From: a virus
IMG/VR virus record: IMGVR_UViG_3300045806_000094
Location: 1-24,474 of that record
DNA length: 24,474 nt
Strand: one strand, 5' to 3'
How positions within the stretch are numbered: the first letter of the stretch is position 1; every line of letters starts with the position of its first letter. Of the stretch, positions 13,855-20,277 are shown piece by piece. The notes beneath the pieces were generated by a model that was given only the letters and a program-made list of their open reading frames with translations, made no database searches and was not told the DNA's origin. The translations under genes and the position numbers were made by a program.

Positions 13855-13860
13855 TGTCAC
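13847..13860 (+). promoter_or_regulatory. Recurring intergenic motif, copy 4 (before MuF gene)
   Basis: CGTCGTGATGTCAC overlaps the stop codon of the HTH gene and begins 23 bases before the MuF ATG, as at copy 3. CGTCGTG (13847-13853) can pair with CATGACG (13869-13875), which includes the start codon. No Shine-Dalgarno sequence is visible for this gene. Confidence 0.55.
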
Positions 13861-13869
13861 GCATCCTGC

Positions 13870-16137
13870 ATGACGCTCCTGATCGACATCGGCCCGGTTC
13901 CCGAGGCGCATTGCAACGACTGCCTTGAAGATCTGTTCAAGGCCTTGGCGGTTGACCCGCTGGCCGATGAGGCGACAATCTGGGATCACCACCAGAATCC
14001 CTACCTCACGGCTCTGGTCGAGGAGATGACGCTGCGCTTTCAATCCATCCTTCAAGCGATGCAGGGCGCGATGAGCCGCTGGCTATTCGGCGATACCGTC
14101 GAGCATGCTCTGGAAAAGGCGCTTGGTGATGAGCCTGTCAGCCCCGAGGAATGGCTGCGCTGGACCCCGGAGGAAAAAGCCGCCGTTGAGGCGCGGCTGG
14201 CCAGTTTGCAAGAGGGCGAAATCAGCCTGGATGACTGGCTGCTCGGCTCTGAACTGCTGGTCCAGACATACCTGCCCGATAACGTGATCAAGACGCAGGC
14301 CGATTATATGACGGTCAAAGCGGCGCTGCTTGGCAAGATCCAGGCAACGCTTGCTGAGCAATCAGCCGAGGCGATCGCAAAGGCGACGTCCAATCTCCCG
14401 CCCAAGGTTGAGGAAGTGCCGGCCAAGGTGCTGACCCCTGTTGAGCGCAAGACCATCGAATTCGCGCAAGCACGCGCTGCTACCCGCATCCGCGGCGTGG
14501 CGGATGTCGCGCGCGCGCGCATGAAATCCATCATCATCGACAAGGTCGAGGCGCAAGTGATGGGCGACCCGCGCGGCAACGCGCAGCAGCTGCGCCAGGA
14601 ACTGTTCGACAATTTCGGGCAGCTCAATCGCGACTTTCGCCGCATCGCCATCACCGAGGCGGGCGAGGCTTGCAATCAGGGCTTTGTGGCTGCCATGCCG
14701 GAAGGTGACCGCGTCGAGCGGCGTGAGGCGTATCGCGGTGCCTGCGAATTCTGCAAGTCGATCAATGGCAAGTCGTTTCTCGTCGTAGCGGCATCTGATC
14801 CAAATCGCGATGGCCAGACGCAGGTATGGCCCGGCAAGACCAACGAGGGCCGGTCTGCATCACCACGCAAGCGGGTGGGCAAAGTCTTGATGGAGCGTGG
14901 CCTATCCGAGCGCTGGTGGCCAGCCGCCGGCGTGCAGCACCCGCATTGCTTCATTGACGGCAATCTACCTGTCTATACGTCTTCTGGTTGGAAACCAATT
15001 TCGACGATTGCCCTTGGTGATTTGGTTTTGACGCACCTGGGGCGGTTTATGCCTGTGACGTGGGTTCTGGCTGACACATTCCACACTGGGCAAGTCTTTG
15101 GTGCAGTGACAAAATTCGAGGGACGCAATAAGGCGCGGTTGCCAGCATCAACGGGCGAACACCCTATCCGAACGGAACGCGGCTGGGTGCCATCAAGTGA
15201 ACTGGTATCTGGGGATCGCTTGATTGCCCTCGCAAAAATATGTCCGACCTGCACGCATCCATTCGTCAATTTGAAATTTCCGAATGTGCGCTATTGCAGC
15301 CTTGGGTGTGTGGAAAGGGCTGGCATCAATCAATTTTCAACGGATGATCCTGCGGCCTTGGCTGCCGCCAAGGCAATCACTGGGGAGGCAAATACAAGGC
15401 GTCTACGCGGGATGACAGTTGAGCAGCGTGCCGCTCTTACTGCACCAGCACGGGCCATCATGCGCGAACGCGGCTATGCGCACCTGCTTGATCCCGCTAG
15501 TCGCCGACGCGGCGCGAAAACATTGGGCGCGAACAATTACCAGCCGAGTGAAACTGAAATTCAAATCGCTGAGGCGTTGGTTGGTATGGGTTGTCAGCCG
15601 CTTTTGCAGCACCGCGTTGAGCAAATTCGTGAGAACCGATTGGGCAAAAAACGCCATTGGTGGCTTGATCTTGCCATTCCAGATCAGCGGATCGCAATTG
15701 AGATTGACGGGGAGCCGTGGCATGGGCGCATGGCCAATGGGCGAGATGATGTGCGTGATGCCGATTTGCAGGAGCAGGGCTGGACGGTATTGCGATTTGA
15801 CGCCAAGCGCGCTGCATCTGATCCCTATGCCATTGCGGCTGAGATAGCGCGCATCGCCATGAACCATGATGGAGCCTATGTTTTCGGCTCTGTCGAGGTA
15901 GTTGAACCAACATCAAGGTGGGTGAAAAACCGCCGACTCTATAATTTTGCCGTCGATGAAGATGAAAGCTATGTCGTTGGTGGCGGCTATGTGGTTCATA
16001 ATTGTCGCGGATCTTGGACCCGACTCAGCGCAAAGCCGCCGGAAGTCAGCCAAGAGTTTGAGGATTTCCTGCACCGCACATTCGCTGAAATGTATCCGTT
16101 GCTGGCCACCAAGCCTGCGGAGCGCACCCCGGAATAG
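13870..16137 (+). CDS. Mu gpF-like head morphogenesis protein interrupted by an intein
   Basis: The precursor has 755 residues; the mature protein would have 403 after splicing. The N-terminal 200 residues are helical. The MuF-type domain follows: FRRIAITEAGEACNQGF, then REAYRGACEFCKSINGKSF, then HPH-[intein]-CRGSW, where the H-P-x-C-R motif is the conserved end of the domain. MuF proteins act in head assembly, bound near the portal inside the procapsid. The intein is inserted inside this most conserved motif (Cys360 to Asn711), and Cys712 is the first residue after it. The C-terminus is short and charged. The gene starts ten bases after motif copy 4 and its stop is directly followed by copy 5. 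Confidence 0.85.
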   Translation: MTLLIDIGPVPEAHCNDCLEDLFKALAVDPLADEATIWDHHQNPYLTALVEEMTLRFQSILQAMQGAMSRWLFGDTVEHALEKALGDEPVSPEEWLRWTPEEKAAVEARLASLQEGEISLDDWLLGSELLVQTYLPDNVIKTQADYMTVKAALLGKIQATLAEQSAEAIAKATSNLPPKVEEVPAKVLTPVERKTIEFAQARAATRIRGVADVARARMKSIIIDKVEAQVMGDPRGNAQQLRQELFDNFGQLNRDFRRIAITEAGEACNQGFVAAMPEGDRVERREAYRGACEFCKSINGKSFLVVAASDPNRDGQTQVWPGKTNEGRSASPRKRVGKVLMERGLSERWWPAAGVQHPHCFIDGNLPVYTSSGWKPISTIALGDLVLTHLGRFMPVTWVLADTFHTGQVFGAVTKFEGRNKARLPASTGEHPIRTERGWVPSSELVSGDRLIALAKICPTCTHPFVNLKFPNVRYCSLGCVERAGINQFSTDDPAALAAAKAITGEANTRRLRGMTVEQRAALTAPARAIMRERGYAHLLDPASRRRGAKTLGANNYQPSETEIQIAEALVGMGCQPLLQHRVEQIRENRLGKKRHWWLDLAIPDQRIAIEIDGEPWHGRMANGRDDVRDADLQEQGWTVLRFDAKRAASDPYAIAAEIARIAMNHDGAYVFGSVEVVEPTSRWVKNRRLYNFAVDEDESYVVGGGYVVHNCRGSWTRLSAKPPEVSQEFEDFLHRTFAEMYPLLATKPAERTPE
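14947..16002 (+). mobile_element. Intein with Vsr/DUF559-like endonuclease (352 residues)
   Basis: The intein runs from Cys360 to Asn711 of the precursor. Block A is CFIDGNLPVYTSSGWKPIS. Block B is STGEHPIRT, with the T-x-x-H signature. Block F/G is LYNFAVDEDESYVV followed by VVHN and then Cys. All residues needed for class 1 splicing are present. Between the splicing halves are a Cys4 zinc-finger-like segment (CPTC, then YCSLGC), an Arg-rich helix and a nuclease-like domain: SETEIQIAEALVGMG, then WWLDLAIPD, IAIEIDGEPWH, and DLQEQGWTVLRF. This resembles the PD-(D/E)xK fold of Vsr/DUF559 proteins, not the usual LAGLIDADG enzyme. Local GC is lower (45% in line 14941, 48% in line 15241), fitting recent mobility. 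Confidence 0.85.
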
Positions 16138-16151
16138 CGTCGTGACGTCAC
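16138..16151 (+). promoter_or_regulatory. Recurring intergenic motif, copy 5 (before fibre genes)
   Basis: CGTCGTGACGTCAC starts directly after the TAG of the MuF gene. It is the best copy: its last ten bases, GTGACGTCAC, are a perfect palindrome. A long hairpin that covers the next ribosome binding site begins at its last base. Confidence 0.6.
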
Positions 16152-16177
16152 CCTGATCTGGACATCACAGATTAGGG
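16151..16177 (+). promoter_or_regulatory. Leader hairpin covering the fibre-gene ribosome binding site
   Basis: CCCTGATCTG (16151-16160) pairs with CAGATTAGGG (16168-16177), giving ten pairs with one G:T and a seven-base loop. The AGGG at 16174-16177, seven bases before ATG 16185, is inside the stem. No T run follows, so this is not a standard terminator. The loop with its closing base (GACATCAC, 16161-16168) can pair with GTGACGTC (16142-16149) of motif copy 5 at seven of eight positions, so two competing folds are possible. Confidence 0.5.
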
Positions 16178-16184
16178 CGTGTGC

Positions 16185-16910
16185 ATGGCCTATGTGCCAA
16201 ATGCGGCGCGCACGGTGGCAGCGCCGGCGTCCGTATCCTCTCCAGAGTATCCCTTGTGGTTCCCCGCCAAGTCTCCGACTGAGCGGCTGGATTACTCTGT
16301 GGATTTCAGCGCACCGGTGGGCGCGTCAAATGGTGATAGCATCGCCTCGGTGACGCTCTCACTTGATGGCGGTGCGTCCTATAGCAGCATGCAGTGCGTG
16401 CTGATCCAGACAGCCAACAACGTGGTTTCGTTCTTCCTTTCCAGTGGCCAGGAAGGCGAAACGCACAACGTCACTGTCGACTGCCTGATGCAATCGGGCG
16501 ACGTGATCTCAGCGACTGTCCAACTTTTGGTCACTGCCCTGTCAGGCGCTGCAGCACGCGCTGCGGTCAGCCCGCCCCGTGGGCAGCCAGGACCGGCGGG
16601 TGCCACCATTACGGCGGGCAGCATCACCCCATCTGGCCACCTGGTCTTCACCAAATCTGATGGATCGTCTCTCGACGTTGGCTATGTCGTCGGGCCGCCG
16701 GGCACGGGTGCCACCGTCACCGAGTTCGTGTTCTCGCAGCCCACTCCAGCGACATCGTGGGTGATCAACCACACCCTCAATTACCACCCGGCCGTGCGTG
16801 TTGTGGATAGCGCGGGAACGCTCGTTGAGGGCGATGTCACCTATCCCAATGCCAATACCGTTGTCCTCACCTTTCCGGCCGGCTTCTCCGGCACGGCCTA
16901 TCTCTCGTAA
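16185..16910 (+). CDS. Tail-fibre-associated protein
   Basis: The gene encodes 241 residues from ATG 16185 (AGGG seven bases upstream). Residues 15-120 are beta-rich (YPLWFPAKSPTERLDYSVDF, then SIASVTLSLDGGASY) and resemble an Ig-like phage virion domain. A short Pro/Gly collagen-like linker (PPRGQPGPAG) follows. The C-terminal 65 residues (FVFSQPTPATSWVINHTLNY, then DSAGTLVEGDVTYP, then VVLTFPAGFSGTAYLS) match the pattern of a fibre-end domain widespread in tail fibres. It is the first gene of the fibre block and lies 15 bases before the next fibre gene. Confidence 0.75.
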   Translation: MAYVPNAARTVAAPASVSSPEYPLWFPAKSPTERLDYSVDFSAPVGASNGDSIASVTLSLDGGASYSSMQCVLIQTANNVVSFFLSSGQEGETHNVTVDCLMQSGDVISATVQLLVTALSGAAARAAVSPPRGQPGPAGATITAGSITPSGHLVFTKSDGSSLDVGYVVGPPGTGATVTEFVFSQPTPATSWVINHTLNYHPAVRVVDSAGTLVEGDVTYPNANTVVLTFPAGFSGTAYLS

Positions 16911-16925
16911 CCGGAGCACCCCGTC

Positions 16926-18044
16926 ATGGCCCGCAAATTTCTCGCTGGTATTGATCTGACATTTCAGCAATTGCTCAATGCAGTGCTGCAGAATTTGGCA
17001 ACTGCGCCATCCTCGCCGGTTGCTGGCTTGCATTACTTTGACACGGCGCTGGGCACGGGGCGGATTCATAACGGCACTGCCTGGGTAGCGACGGACGCCA
17101 GCAAGCTCGTCGGCACAATCCCGATGACGGCTTTGACCGTCGATCCCACCAACCGCGCGAACCATACCGGCACGCAGCTGGCCGCGACGATCAGTGATCT
17201 TGGCTCGACGGTGCATGGCTATTCGCTGTCGAGCTTTGCGGCACCCACCGGCAACCTTGCTATGGGCGGCTACACGCTGACTGGGCTTTCCACCACGCCC
17301 AACGCTGTCGGGCAGGCAGCAGAATACAGCTGGGTTATCAGCCAGATCCAAAGTGCAGCGGCGGGCATCTCGTCGAAAGCCCCTGTCACGGCGGTTGCTA
17401 CCACCAATATCGCGACATTGTCGGGCCTGCCGACCGTTGATGGCATAACCATGACGGCAGGTCAGCGTCTGTTGCTGCCTGCGCAGACCACCACGACGCA
17501 AAATGGTGTCTATGCGGTCGCTGCTGGCGCGTGGACGCGAGTCACCACCGAAGCGTCCAACGAAATGGACCCCGGCGCAACTTGGCTTGTCCTGCAGGGC
17601 ACCACCAACGGCGGCACGCTCTGGCGTATGGCCACCACGGGCACGATCACCGTGGGCACGACGGCTATCAGCATCGTTCAGTTCTCGACGGGCACATCGT
17701 TCTCAATCGGCTCAAACTCGGCGCTGAACTACACCGCTGGCGTCCTGACTCTCACGTTGCAGTCAAATTCGGGTTTGGTGCAGACGAGTTCGGGCTTGGC
17801 TGTCGATACCTCCGTGGTGGCCAAGAAGCAGCTCGCCACGATCACGGGGGATGGAGCCACCACCAGCTTCAACATCACGCACTCTCTGGCGGCAGGGACA
17901 TCTGTGATGGTGCAGATGATTGAGACAAGCACTGGCTCAACCGTCGATACCGACATCACCCGCACGAGCGCCACCAACGTCAACGTCTCGTTCCCGACCG
18001 CGCCCGCTGTGAGCAAGGTCTACAACGTGATCGTCATCGGCTAA
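16926..18044 (+). CDS. Tail fibre protein
   Basis: The gene encodes 372 residues; GGAG lies nine bases before the ATG. The N-terminus (MARKFLAGIDLTFQQLLNAV) is a common attachment-type start. NHTGTQLAATISDL (near residue 80) is a typical tail-fibre repeat motif. Residues 160-260 (VDGITMTAGQRLLLPAQTTT, QNGVYAVAAGAWTR) form the beta domain found in many phage fibres. The C-terminal 70 residues (TGDGATTSFNITHSLAAGTS, VMVQMIE, then VNVSFPTAPAVSKVYNVIVIG) form a beta-sandwich end domain, probably in the receptor-facing or trimerising part. Ser, Thr and Ala dominate, as in trimeric fibres. Confidence 0.82.
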   Translation: MARKFLAGIDLTFQQLLNAVLQNLATAPSSPVAGLHYFDTALGTGRIHNGTAWVATDASKLVGTIPMTALTVDPTNRANHTGTQLAATISDLGSTVHGYSLSSFAAPTGNLAMGGYTLTGLSTTPNAVGQAAEYSWVISQIQSAAAGISSKAPVTAVATTNIATLSGLPTVDGITMTAGQRLLLPAQTTTTQNGVYAVAAGAWTRVTTEASNEMDPGATWLVLQGTTNGGTLWRMATTGTITVGTTAISIVQFSTGTSFSIGSNSALNYTAGVLTLTLQSNSGLVQTSSGLAVDTSVVAKKQLATITGDGATTSFNITHSLAAGTSVMVQMIETSTGSTVDTDITRTSATNVNVSFPTAPAVSKVYNVIVIG

Positions 18045-18058
18045 GCTGGAGAGCGCTG

Positions 18059-18454
18059 ATGTCGAACTCCTATTTGAGTGCAGGGTTTAGGACGGCAGTT
18101 TTGGCGCTGCTTAGTGCTGGCACCGCTTATATCCCCAAGCGCCCGGTAACACCCGCCTACGCAGGCGCGCTCACAATTAATTGGGTTTCGGCTGACATCG
18201 CGTATCTGACGCTCACTGGAAACTGCACCATCACCAACAGTGGTGCGGTCGATGGGCAGGGCGTGTTGCTCTACGTCACCCAGGATGGCACGGGTTCACG
18301 CTCAATCTCCTTCGCCAGCGGCACCGCGTTCAACACCACGATCCCGAGCATCACGCTCTCCACCGCCGCAGGGGCGACCGACATGATCCAACTCATCTAT
18401 CGGGCCAGCACCGGCAAATACAACATCGTCTCTTTCGTGCAAGGGGTATCGTAA
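18059..18454 (+). CDS. Small beta-rich virion protein
   Basis: The gene encodes 131 residues; GGAGAG lies about six bases before the ATG. The centre (LTLTGNCTITNSGAVDGQGV, then VTQDGTGSRSISFASG, then LSTAAGATDMIQLIYRASTG) is a beta-strand repeat often seen in fibre and decoration proteins, where such units form a beta helix or cap. There is no signal peptide. It lies within the fibre block, so a structural role at the tail tip is inferred. The next gene starts immediately after the stop. Confidence 0.65.
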   Translation: MSNSYLSAGFRTAVLALLSAGTAYIPKRPVTPAYAGALTINWVSADIAYLTLTGNCTITNSGAVDGQGVLLYVTQDGTGSRSISFASGTAFNTTIPSITLSTAAGATDMIQLIYRASTGKYNIVSFVQGVS

Positions 18455-18937
18455 ATGTCTGGAACTACCGCAGTTTCGCCAATGCCAATGTCTGCGCCGA
18501 CCGTCGCGGATTTATATACTCAGGTCCGCAACGCAGGCATCAATTGCCGGTCGTATTGTTTGTCACTGCAATCAGCAATTGCAGCGGGAAACGTGTCACC
18601 GACCGCCTATCTCAACACGCTATCAGCGGCTGGCGGATTGCTCGTGCTAGCCGAAGAAGTGCAAGCGAACACCACGCTAGGCGCGGCCTTTACGGCCTAC
18701 ACACAATCGCAAACCGGGCAATCATCCTTGGATGTGGCTGCGTCGTTTTCGGCGTCAATGGGCGTGCTGTCTGCCTTGGTCACGTCAATGGTCGCCGCAT
18801 ATCCGGTGGACGCGTCGGGGCATTTGCTCGACCGCATGTTTGGCTCCAATGGCCAGGTGGTATTTGTTGCGATCCCGGCAGGCTCGCTCTCTGGCGTGTC
18901 CGCGCAAATCGGCGCGTGGCTGGCGACGGTGAGCTGA
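18455..18937 (+). CDS. Unknown 160-residue protein of the fibre block
   Basis: The ATG directly follows the TAA of the previous gene. The protein is Ala/Ser/Thr-rich and mostly helical: VADLYTQVRNAGINCRSYCL, then an Ala-rich middle, then a C-terminal hydrophobic part (VVFVAIPAGSLSGVSAQIGA). Two Cys lie close together near residues 31 and 35. I recognise no family. Its place between fibre genes suggests a virion or assembly role, for example a small baseplate or chaperone protein. Confidence 0.6.
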   Translation: MSGTTAVSPMPMSAPTVADLYTQVRNAGINCRSYCLSLQSAIAAGNVSPTAYLNTLSAAGGLLVLAEEVQANTTLGAAFTAYTQSQTGQSSLDVAASFSASMGVLSALVTSMVAAYPVDASGHLLDRMFGSNGQVVFVAIPAGSLSGVSAQIGAWLATVS

Positions 18938-18941
18938 TGCG

Positions 18942-19871
18942 ATGACGAGCACTGTCGTATTTCTCACCACTACCGGGACCGGCTTATCGTGGGTAGTCCC
19001 TTCGGGTGTTACGTCGATTAAAGGCGAGGCTATCGGTCCCGGCGGCAACACGAACGCCAATGGCGGCGGCGGCGGCGGCGGCGGCGCATATGCGGTTAAC
19101 CCATCAATCGCTGTCACACCCGGCCAGTCGATCTCATACAATATCGGTGGAGGCGGCTCCGGTATTGACACGATGTTTTTTAACACGTCCACGCTAGTGG
19201 CAAAAGCGGGCGGTGCGGCTGACGCATCAGGCAATGGCGGCGCGGGCGGCTCAGCGTCGTCGTGCGTGCCATCAACAGGCGCATTCTCAGGTGGTGCGGG
19301 GGGCAACTCTCTACAGGGCGGTGGCGGTGGCGGTGGGTCCGCTGGTCCTAACGGAGTAGGACAAAACGGTGGATCGACCCCAGCCCCGCTAGGAAACTCT
19401 GCGGGTGCGGGTGGTGGTGGGTCCAACGGGGGCAGTTCGACGGCAGGCGCGGGCGTCGCATCTGGCGGCGGAAATGGTGGTAACGGCGGCAACGGCAACG
19501 CCGGTTCGGGTGGGGGTGCTGGCTCGCTTAACAACACTACCTTTCCAGGCAGTGACGCGACGGCAAATTCTGGCGGCGGGGGTGGTGGGGGTAATATTGG
19601 TAGGACGAGCCAAACCGCAGGGGGTAGCGGTGCCGGTTCTATCGCTTGGACCTCAACGCTGGGAGCAACTGCCGGTCCAGGCGGTGGTGGTGGCGGCGGT
19701 GGCGGATTTACGGGTTCTGCTGCGGGCGGCAACGGGGGTGCCTATGGAGGTGGCGGTGGCGGCTCACTGCTATCTCTTAGCACCCCCGGCCAAGGGCTGA
19801 TCGTCATTACCTACACGCCCCTCGTTGTCAGCGGGCCGACGAACCCTTCAAACTTCCTAATGGGTTGGTGA
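18942..19871 (+). CDS. Polyglycine-rich receptor-binding-type protein
   Basis: The gene encodes 309 residues. The first 30 residues (VVFLTTTGTGLSWVVPSGVT, SIKGEAIGPGG) match the short beta domain that starts many glycine-rich phage proteins. About residues 35-280 are runs of Gly with Asn, Ser and Ala, including eight Gly in a row (43-50) and nine near the end. The C-terminus returns to normal sequence (GQGLIVITYTPL). In the T4-like phage S16 adhesin gp38, such Gly runs form a packed polyglycine-II sandwich that carries variable host-binding loops; a similar fold is inferred here. The long Pro-rich minus-strand frame over it is a shadow of these Gly codons. Confidence 0.75.
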   Translation: MTSTVVFLTTTGTGLSWVVPSGVTSIKGEAIGPGGNTNANGGGGGGGGAYAVNPSIAVTPGQSISYNIGGGGSGIDTMFFNTSTLVAKAGGAADASGNGGAGGSASSCVPSTGAFSGGAGGNSLQGGGGGGGSAGPNGVGQNGGSTPAPLGNSAGAGGGGSNGGSSTAGAGVASGGGNGGNGGNGNAGSGGGAGSLNNTTFPGSDATANSGGGGGGGNIGRTSQTAGGSGAGSIAWTSTLGATAGPGGGGGGGGGFTGSAAGGNGGAYGGGGGGSLLSLSTPGQGLIVITYTPLVVSGPTNPSNFLMGW

Positions 19872-19873
19872 CC

Positions 19874-20224
19874 ATGAGCACTTATCTCTCCCAAGTCAGT
19901 ACAGCGAGCGCCACCCTCGGTCGAAATTTCGATGAGTGGATCAACGCGCTATTTGGTGGCAAACCGGACCAAACATGCAGTGAGCGCACCGCGCTGGCCG
20001 CACAAGCAGGCAGCATACCCGGCTGCATCGTGTGTGCGCTGCTCTCCGTGCTGGTGCAATGGGGGCACTGCAAAGCGACCCTTGACCCCAATGGACCACC
20101 AACGCCTGCCAGCGCCTACGTGCGGGCTGGGCTGTGCTTTGTCCTGCTGATGGGTGCGGTCGGCAACGGCCTCTTGCTGCTGATCAGCTGGACCGTGTCT
20201 CACATGCTTTCAGTGATCGGCTAA
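19874..20224 (+). CDS. Small membrane protein with two hydrophobic segments
   Basis: The gene encodes 116 residues from ATG 19874. An N-terminal amphipathic part contains NALFGGKPDQTCSERTALAA, a pattern I associate with small unnamed phage proteins that share an L-F-G-G-x-P-x-x-T stretch and a G-H-C motif (here WGHCKAT). Hydrophobic segments lie at about 48-63 (IPGCIVCALLSVLVQW) and 84-108 (RAGLCFVLLMGAVGNGLLLLISWTV). The location after the fibre genes would suit a lysis role such as a holin, but no endolysin is next to it and the N-terminal pattern is not holin-like. Confidence 0.65.
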   Translation: MSTYLSQVSTASATLGRNFDEWINALFGGKPDQTCSERTALAAQAGSIPGCIVCALLSVLVQWGHCKATLDPNGPPTPASAYVRAGLCFVLLMGAVGNGLLLLISWTVSHMLSVIG

Positions 20225-20233
20225 GGCTCATTT

Positions 20234-20247
20234 TGTCGTGATGTCAG
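20234..20247 (+). promoter_or_regulatory. Recurring intergenic motif, copy 6 (before giant methylase/helicase gene)
   Basis: TGTCGTGATGTCAG lies nine bases after the stop of the membrane-protein gene. It differs from the consensus at the first and last base. As at copy 5, a hairpin covering the next ribosome binding site starts at its last base. Confidence 0.5.
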
Positions 20248-20276
20248 GCTCGCTCTTGGTAAGACCGGAGCGGGCC
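20247..20276 (+). promoter_or_regulatory. Leader hairpin covering the ribosome binding site of the giant gene
   Basis: GGCTCGCTC (20247-20255) pairs with GAGCGGGCC (20268-20276), giving nine pairs with one G:T. Inner GGT/ACC pairing extends the stem. The GGAG at 20267-20270, seven bases before the TTG start, lies in or at the edge of the stem. A T-rich stretch follows (ATTGTTGCTGTTTTT), so a weak terminator or attenuator is an alternative reading. Confidence 0.45.
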
Positions 20277-20277
20277 A

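Noticed and set aside
14947-16002. The nuclease in the intein considered as LAGLIDADG or HNH.
   Set aside because: No LAGLIDADG helix or H-N-H pattern is visible, whereas the A-I-E-I-D-G-E-x-W-H and V-L-R-F blocks fit a Vsr/DUF559-like enzyme.
16151-16177. Hairpin considered as a Rho-independent terminator of the MuF gene.
   Set aside because: No T run follows the stem, and the stem contains the next ribosome binding site, so a leader structure fits better.
16542-17501. Minus-strand frame of 319 residues across two fibre genes.
   Set aside because: It spans a gene junction with good + strand ribosome binding sites and shows no domain.
18785-19732. Long minus-strand frame rich in Pro, opposite the glycine-rich gene.
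   Set aside because: GGN Gly codons read backwards give Pro and Ala codons, so this is a composition shadow with no domain pattern.
19060-19780. GGC/GGT-rich repeats considered as a CRISPR array or other DNA repeat.
   Set aside because: The repeats are irregular Gly codons in an open frame, with no constant repeat and spacer lengths.
19874-20224. Membrane protein considered as a holin.
   Set aside because: Two hydrophobic segments fit, but the N-terminal half is not holin-like and no endolysin or spanin is adjacent.
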